From NCBI GenBank assembly GCA_028694275.1, contig JAQUTS010000042.1, positions 1 through 11,299 on the forward strand: a DNA stretch of 11,299 nucleotides, in the 5' to 3' direction. This stretch comes from Candidatus Gastranaerophilales bacterium (GTDB lineage: Bacteria > Cyanobacteriota > Vampirovibrionia > Gastranaerophilales > CAJFVJ01). Position 1 is the stretch's first letter. Each line of letters starts with the position of its first letter. The translations under genes were made by a program, and so were the position numbers. A model generated the notes under the pieces. The model saw nothing but the letters and a program-made list of their open reading frames with translations, was not told the DNA's origin and made no database searches. Below are positions 7,585 to 11,299 of this stretch, piece after piece.

Positions 7585-10169
7585 TTACTTTGCCTCACTA
7601 TCGACTCAAATTCTTTTTTGTCCATTTTGTTTTTAATAAATTCTATACGTCTGTCAATTTTGACTTTACTGTCAGTCGAAATCTCATCACCGATTGATTT
7701 TTTGGACAAAACAAAGGCTCTTAGGGCTTTTGGCAGATTGTTCATTCTGATATAAACATCCCCTACATCAAGATATGATGATGCCATTACATAAGGTGTA
7801 CCAAGGTTTTTGGCGGCTTTAAGTTTTTCATAATAAAACTTAAGAGCCTGCTTGTAGTCTTTTAAGTCAAAATAAGTATCTGCTATACGAGATGTTGACT
7901 GAACAATAGCCTCATATCGGTCATATTTTTTATCCATTTCGTACGATTTTTCAAGCAACGCTAATGCTTTTGTATAATCGCCTTCTTCCGCAAAAATACC
8001 GCCCAAACTTGCACAACTTTCTGAATAATATTTGTCATAGGATTGTTTGAAAAATATTCTCTGAGCCCCTCTCTCATAAAATTCTTTGGCGTTTTTGATA
8101 TCACCCATATTATCAAAAGTAAGCGCTATTTTGAAATAAATCTCATTCAAAACAGGATTGTTAAATCCCGCCTGCTTAAGTGCCGCTTGATATACAGTCA
8201 AGGCATTTGATTCTTGGTTCATATCTATGTACAAATCGCCAAGACCCAAAAGTGCAATCATCACTTGAGCAAGAGGCAGACTTTTAAGCACTTGCATATC
8301 CAAAAAGTCATTATAATGTTTTTCGGCCAATTTGTACTCGCCAAAAGCCTTGAGCGTCTGCGCGATGCTCAACAACACAAAAGCGATTTTGGAATTGTCA
8401 TCAAGGTCATGAGCTATAGTATAAGCCCCTTTTAGTGCCATAACAGCTTCGTTTTTATTTTTGAGCTTAGTGTAGCAATTGGCAATTTTGGTATGAATAT
8501 AAAACTCTTTTTCTTTGACATGACAGGCTTTTTGAGCACCTATATATAAAGGAAGGGCATTTTGGTAATCTCTTTGCGACTCAAAATCAATCGCAGCCTC
8601 AAGCATCTTGTAATAATCAGTATTATCAATGATTTTCGACTTCTTAAAATCCGTATCAATAGGTACTTCATCAATGATGAGTTTTTTCTTTTCTTTTTCT
8701 TTAGGTTTTTTCTTTTCATCTTGAATCTGTAATTCTTTTGCCTCTTCATAAAGGAGCTTTCTCTCCTCTTCTGAAAACTCCATCCCCACAGGAACATCGT
8801 AACTAAGATGATGCGTATTCATATTTTGAATAGCCATATCTTCTGTCTGTTTTAGAATCTTGCTCGGTTCAGGTTTATTTTTGGGGTCGTGATGGATTTC
8901 TATATTGTCTTCCCTCGGGGGAAGGACTTTGGTCTCTTGAAACATAATCACATCACTATTCATAGTTGATGCCATAAGTGTTATTTGATTTGATTTTTTC
9001 TTTTCAGAAAGCTTCAAATGATAAGCGAATTCGTTACGAAGAGTGGTTCGTGAAAGTTTTATATTTCTCTCATAATGCTTTAGGGGAATCTCCGCCTCAT
9101 ACAAAGCACACAGTGCAGTATGGACTTTTTCTCTTTGAGCCTTGCCGATTTTCAGAGAAATATGTTTTGAAAATATTTCTTTGACAAAATAATGCCCCTC
9201 AAAAAGATATACAAAAGCTGTTTTGGCCAAACGGTCAAAGTTTTTTTTAAACTCATTGGGCAAAATGGAATAAATAGTATCAATAGTTACAGGATGTCTC
9301 ATCGCACTGAGATAATAAAGAGTGTTCAAATCTTCTGTATTGAGCCCGTTGACAAGATGTTTGGCAACATATTCATTAAATTCAATTTTTTGCGAAGATG
9401 CTTCTTTGAAAAAATCAGAAGGTTTGCTCTCATCTTTTATTGCCTTGAAAAATATCCGAATATTGCGAGGAATACCGAATGTTTCCTCACAAACTGCCTC
9501 CAAAGTAAGATCACCTTCTGGGACATTTAAAGAATTTTTGATATCCATAAAATGGTTAAAAGCCAAAGGCTCAAGATGCAAAGTATGAGAATCGGGGTGT
9601 TTTTTTATAATTTCAAAAGGCGCAACATTGGATGCTGTAATGATTTTGATATTTTCTTGCTGTGCTAAAAAATCAAGGAATTTTGCAATTTCATGCGGCA
9701 GCCTGTCTGTGTTTTTGTTTATGAGGTTATCAAATGAATCAAACGCGATAACAAATTTGACAGGAAAATCCTTTAAAAGCTCCAAAATCCTTTCATCAAT
9801 GGAGCGCGTCTGAGAAAAAGTTCTTTTGATAAGATGCTGAATTTTGGCAGATTTGATAGTCAAAAAATACCTGTACAAAGAAAATATCACATCATCCATA
9901 CAAGCAGTCTTGAAACAATCAAAGCAAAAGAAAAGAGAATTATCCAAAAGTGCAGGCGTAAGCTTCAAAATTTCGCTTTTGCCTATACCTGAAAACCCTG
10001 TAATGAAGTAAAATTTCGCCTCTTCGTTTAAAATCTGAGCATAATTTTTAATTTCGTCATAACGTATATCTATCACAGAATTAATGCGAGGAGTCAACTC
10101 CATATGCTTGGCAACGGAGCGAATAAAATCCTCTTTTTTTTCAATTTTTTTGGCAAAAATCTTTTCCAT
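7581..10169 (-). CDS. AAA+/STAND-like ATPase with C-terminal TPR array
   Basis: This 862-residue protein has the layout of a STAND-type switch protein; its specific role is unknown. The ATPase part (about 30-250) shows Walker A GFSGIGKS (58-65, K64), a Walker B strand FVIAFDSFD (139-147, D144), a sensor-1-like IITASN (176-181) and GIPR (232-235), resembling the AAA+ sensor-2 or STAND GxP motif. A region at about 275-340 looks like a winged helix. A charged, Lys-rich linker (about 390-515, densest at 484-497) leads to about eight TPR units between 517 and 830, spaced about 34-42 residues apart and likely to bind a partner protein. The usual acidic residue right after the Walker B Asp is a Ser (S145). 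No signal peptide or membrane segment. The ATG at 10169 has no Shine-Dalgarno, and an in-frame TAA stands three codons upstream, so no earlier start is possible. It forms an operon with rsmG. Confidence 0.88.
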   Translation of the reverse strand: MEKIFAKKIEKKEDFIRSVAKHMELTPRINSVIDIRYDEIKNYAQILNEEAKFYFITGFSGIGKSEILKLTPALLDNSLFFCFDCFKTACMDDVIFSLYRYFLTIKSAKIQHLIKRTFSQTRSIDERILELLKDFPVKFVIAFDSFDNLINKNTDRLPHEIAKFLDFLAQQENIKIITASNVAPFEIIKKHPDSHTLHLEPLAFNHFMDIKNSLNVPEGDLTLEAVCEETFGIPRNIRIFFKAIKDESKPSDFFKEASSQKIEFNEYVAKHLVNGLNTEDLNTLYYLSAMRHPVTIDTIYSILPNEFKKNFDRLAKTAFVYLFEGHYFVKEIFSKHISLKIGKAQREKVHTALCALYEAEIPLKHYERNIKLSRTTLRNEFAYHLKLSEKKKSNQITLMASTMNSDVIMFQETKVLPPREDNIEIHHDPKNKPEPSKILKQTEDMAIQNMNTHHLSYDVPVGMEFSEEERKLLYEEAKELQIQDEKKKPKEKEKKKLIIDEVPIDTDFKKSKIIDNTDYYKMLEAAIDFESQRDYQNALPLYIGAQKACHVKEKEFYIHTKIANCYTKLKNKNEAVMALKGAYTIAHDLDDNSKIAFVLLSIAQTLKAFGEYKLAEKHYNDFLDMQVLKSLPLAQVMIALLGLGDLYIDMNQESNALTVYQAALKQAGFNNPVLNEIYFKIALTFDNMGDIKNAKEFYERGAQRIFFKQSYDKYYSESCASLGGIFAEEGDYTKALALLEKSYEMDKKYDRYEAIVQSTSRIADTYFDLKDYKQALKFYYEKLKAAKNLGTPYVMASSYLDVGDVYIRMNNLPKALRAFVLSKKSIGDEISTDSKVKIDRRIEFIKNKMDKKEFESIVRQSK
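7593..7596 (-). promoter_or_regulatory. Ribosome-binding site of rsmG inside the upstream gene
   Basis: GAGG, read on the minus strand, lies 8 bases before the GTG start of rsmG and within the last codons of the ATPase-TPR gene. It supports the GTG start and the four-base GTGA overlap. Confidence 0.65.
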
Positions 10170-10177
10170 AGAGCTAT

Positions 10178-10205
10178 ATTATAATAATCACGCCCCAAAA
10201 GTCTA
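10178..10205 (-). promoter_or_regulatory. Promoter of the ATPase-TPR/rsmG operon, giving a nearly leaderless mRNA
   Basis: Read on the minus strand, TAGACT (10205-10200, four of six) is followed after 16 bases by a perfect TATAAT (10183-10178). Transcription should begin about 7 bases downstream, within a few bases of the ATG at 10169. There is thus no space for a Shine-Dalgarno. Confidence 0.5.
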
Positions 10206-10275
10206 TTTTTGAAGAGGAAAATCATACTTCGAGCATAAATTTTTTTTAAGATTGCTTTCTAAAAATTTTTGCTTA

Positions 10276-10284
10276 TGAGATAAT
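10276..10284 (+). promoter_or_regulatory. Extended -10 promoter of dapB
   Basis: TGAGATAAT fits the extended -10 pattern (TGn plus a hexamer with five of six matches), which lowers the need for a -35; none is clear upstream. The expected start is near G10291, leaving a 50-base leader before dapB. A second candidate, TTTACA (10284-10289) with TAGTAT (10307-10312), is spaced by 17 bases. Confidence 0.45.
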
Positions 10285-10289
10285 TTACA

Positions 10290-10322
10290 AGGGATTTCAG
10301 ATGTATTAGTATAAAAATCCCT
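10290..10322 (+). repeat. Perfect 8-bp inverted repeat in the dapB leader
   Basis: AGGGATTT (10290-10297) and AAATCCCT (10315-10322) are exact reverse complements separated by 17 bases. The left arm coincides with the predicted transcription start, and the right arm ends 8 bases before the AGGAG ribosome-binding site of dapB. It could be a 5'-end mRNA hairpin or an operator for a dimeric regulator. No T-tract follows, so it is not a terminator. Confidence 0.5.
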
Positions 10323-10340
10323 CGCACAAAAGGAGCAAAA

Positions 10341-11111
10341 ATGATAAAAGTTGCAGTTTGCGGTGCTTTAGGAAAAATGGGAAGCGAAGTAGTACTCGCG
10401 GTGACAGAAGCTGAAGGTATGGAAGTTGCGGCCCTTATTGATATAGCGGCAACAGGACAAGAGATTAACGGGGTCAAATTTGAGAACAATCTTGAATCAG
10501 CCTTAAAAAATACAAAAGTTGATGTCATAGTTGACTTTACCCAACCCAAAAGCGTCTATGAAAACGCAATTACAGCAATCAATGCAGGAGTAAAACCTGT
10601 AATCGGCACAACAGGATTGAGTGATGAACAGCTTGCTGAAATCAAAAAACTTTCAGAAGAAGAAAACACAGGCGTTTTGATAGCTCCAAACTTCGCTATC
10701 GGTGCTGTTTTAATGATGAAGTTTTCTCAAATGGCTGCAAAATATTTCAAAAATGCAGAAATCATTGAGCTTCACCACAACCAGAAAAAAGATGCCCCGT
10801 CAGGCACTGCTATCAAAACAGCTCAATTGATGGCAAGTGTACAAGACAACTTTGCAAACGGAAATTGCGCAGAAGTAGAAACTATTGAAGGCTCAAGAGG
10901 CGGCAACTTTGAGAGCAATATCCGCATTCACAGTGTAAGAATGCCCGGGTTTGTTGCTTCTCAAGAAGTTATTTTTGGTGCAAACGGTGAAACACTCAAA
11001 ATCAGACACGACTCAATTGACCGCAAGTGCTTTATGTCAGGCGTTGTGCTTTCTGTGAGATATATTTTTGAAAATAATAATTTTATTTACGGACTAGAGA
11101 ACATATTATAG
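10341..11111 (+). CDS. dapB: 4-hydroxy-tetrahydrodipicolinate reductase DapB
   Basis: DapB reduces 4-hydroxy-tetrahydrodipicolinate with NAD(P)H, the second dedicated step to diaminopimelate and lysine, in the cytoplasm. The 256-residue protein is slightly shorter than E. coli DapB (273). The nucleotide fold opens with VAVCGALGKMG (4-14). GTTG (89-92) lies at the cofactor and substrate cleft. The signature ELHHNQKKDAPSGTA (143-157) carries the catalytic H145/H146 region and K149, plus the SGT substrate-binding residues. D34 at the end of the second strand is not followed by a basic residue, which would favour NADH over NADPH; that is inference. The ATG has AGGAG 5 bases upstream. It is first in an operon with asd, 10 bases downstream. 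The leader is too short for a lysine riboswitch. Confidence 0.97.
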   Translation: MIKVAVCGALGKMGSEVVLAVTEAEGMEVAALIDIAATGQEINGVKFENNLESALKNTKVDVIVDFTQPKSVYENAITAINAGVKPVIGTTGLSDEQLAEIKKLSEEENTGVLIAPNFAIGAVLMMKFSQMAAKYFKNAEIIELHHNQKKDAPSGTAIKTAQLMASVQDNFANGNCAEVETIEGSRGGNFESNIRIHSVRMPGFVASQEVIFGANGETLKIRHDSIDRKCFMSGVVLSVRYIFENNNFIYGLENIL

Positions 11112-11121
11112 TGAGGAAAAA

Positions 11122-11299
11122 ATGAAAAAGCCCAGTATAGCAATTTTGGGGGCAACAGGTGTTGTCGGACAAAAAATCAAAGACATTTTAGAAGAACGTG
11201 ATTTTCAATTTTCGAATATCAAGTTTTTGGCAAGTGCCAAAAGCGTCGGAAAACCAATCAAGTTCAAGGGCAAGACATATAAAGTTGAAGAAGCCACAC
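11122..11299 (+). CDS. asd: Aspartate-semialdehyde dehydrogenase, N-terminal part (runs off window)
   Basis: The first 59 codons of a gene that continues past the right edge. The product would reduce aspartyl phosphate to aspartate semialdehyde with NADPH, feeding lysine, threonine and methionine synthesis and supplying the pathway that DapB serves. The visible part has the family's N-terminal nucleotide loop AILGATGVVGQ (7-17), followed by the strand and loop IKFLASAKSVGKPIKFKG (33-50), where the Ser/Lys region recalls the LAS-RS-G-K pattern that contacts the NADPH phosphate. The catalytic Cys lies outside the window. The ATG has GAGG 5 bases upstream and follows the dapB stop by 10 bases, so the two are co-transcribed. 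Confidence 0.92.
   Translation, partial: MKKPSIAILGATGVVGQKIKDILEERDFQFSNIKFLASAKSVGKPIKFKGKTYKVEEAT

Noticed and set aside
7581..10169. The ATPase-TPR gene as an antiphage (Avs/STAND) defence gene
   Set aside because: The architecture is similar in outline, but there is no effector domain at the N-terminus, no neighbouring defence or mobile genes, and it is coupled to the housekeeping gene rsmG.
10291..10340. Lysine riboswitch before dapB
   Set aside because: The predicted leader is about 50 bases, far shorter than the lysine (L-box) aptamer, and none of its structure is visible.
10259..10549. A 96-residue minus-strand open frame over the dapB start
   Set aside because: Antisense to dapB and across its promoter; no family features.
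1..11299. Recoded TGA (as glycine or tryptophan)
   Set aside because: TGA ends the UPF0210, flavoprotein, rsmG and ATPase frames at the expected lengths, and tryptophan is encoded by TGG within the genes.

Overview
The window comes from an AT-rich bacterial chromosome. It is dense with ordinary housekeeping genes and contains no tRNA, rRNA, insertion sequence, phage gene or CRISPR array that I can see. TGA, TAA and TAG all act as ordinary stops. TTG and GTG starts occur next to good Shine-Dalgarno sequences. The gene set is an UPF0237/UPF0210 pair, RsmB, a COG2509-type flavoprotein, RsmG, a AAA+/STAND-TPR protein, DapB and Asd. It fits an anaerobic, gut-type bacterium. Candidatus Melainabacteria (Gastranaerophilales) or a similar deep lineage is my tentative guess, but nothing here proves the taxon.

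Left part, minus strand (1-3929). A very long reading frame runs off the left edge at base 1. It encodes at least 714 residues of an acidic, serine-rich, arginine-poor protein that I do not recognise, with a compact His/Cys cluster. Upstream of it, and transcribed in the same direction, is a tight two-gene operon: an ACT-domain protein (UPF0237) followed by an UPF0210/DUF711 ('PFL-family') protein. This pairing is known from other bacteria, but its function is not established.

Middle part. From a divergent intergenic region (3930-4108), rsmB runs rightwards, followed by a weak terminator-like hairpin and a COG2509-type FAD-dependent dehydrogenase with a CxxCxxC cluster. The flavoprotein gene converges on rsmG, with only 15 bases between the stop codons and a small tandem duplication across the junction. 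rsmG is the second gene of a minus-strand operon. It starts inside the stop codon of a large gene (862 residues) for a AAA+/STAND-like ATPase with a C-terminal array of about eight TPRs. Two 16S rRNA base methyltransferases, RsmB (m5C967) and RsmG (m7G527), therefore sit within 3.5 kb but on opposite strands.

Right part. Divergent from the ATPase gene, dapB and the start of asd form a lysine/diaminopimelate operon that leaves the window on the right. Its promoter looks like an extended -10 type, with an 8-bp perfect inverted repeat starting at the predicted transcription start.

The parts least explained by known biology are the unrecognised 714+-residue protein with its out-of-frame hydrophobic mini-ORF, the ATPase-TPR protein that seems to lack a Shine-Dalgarno and is coupled to rsmG, and the UPF0237/UPF0210 pair. 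I see no clear evidence of a complete new defence or mobile system.
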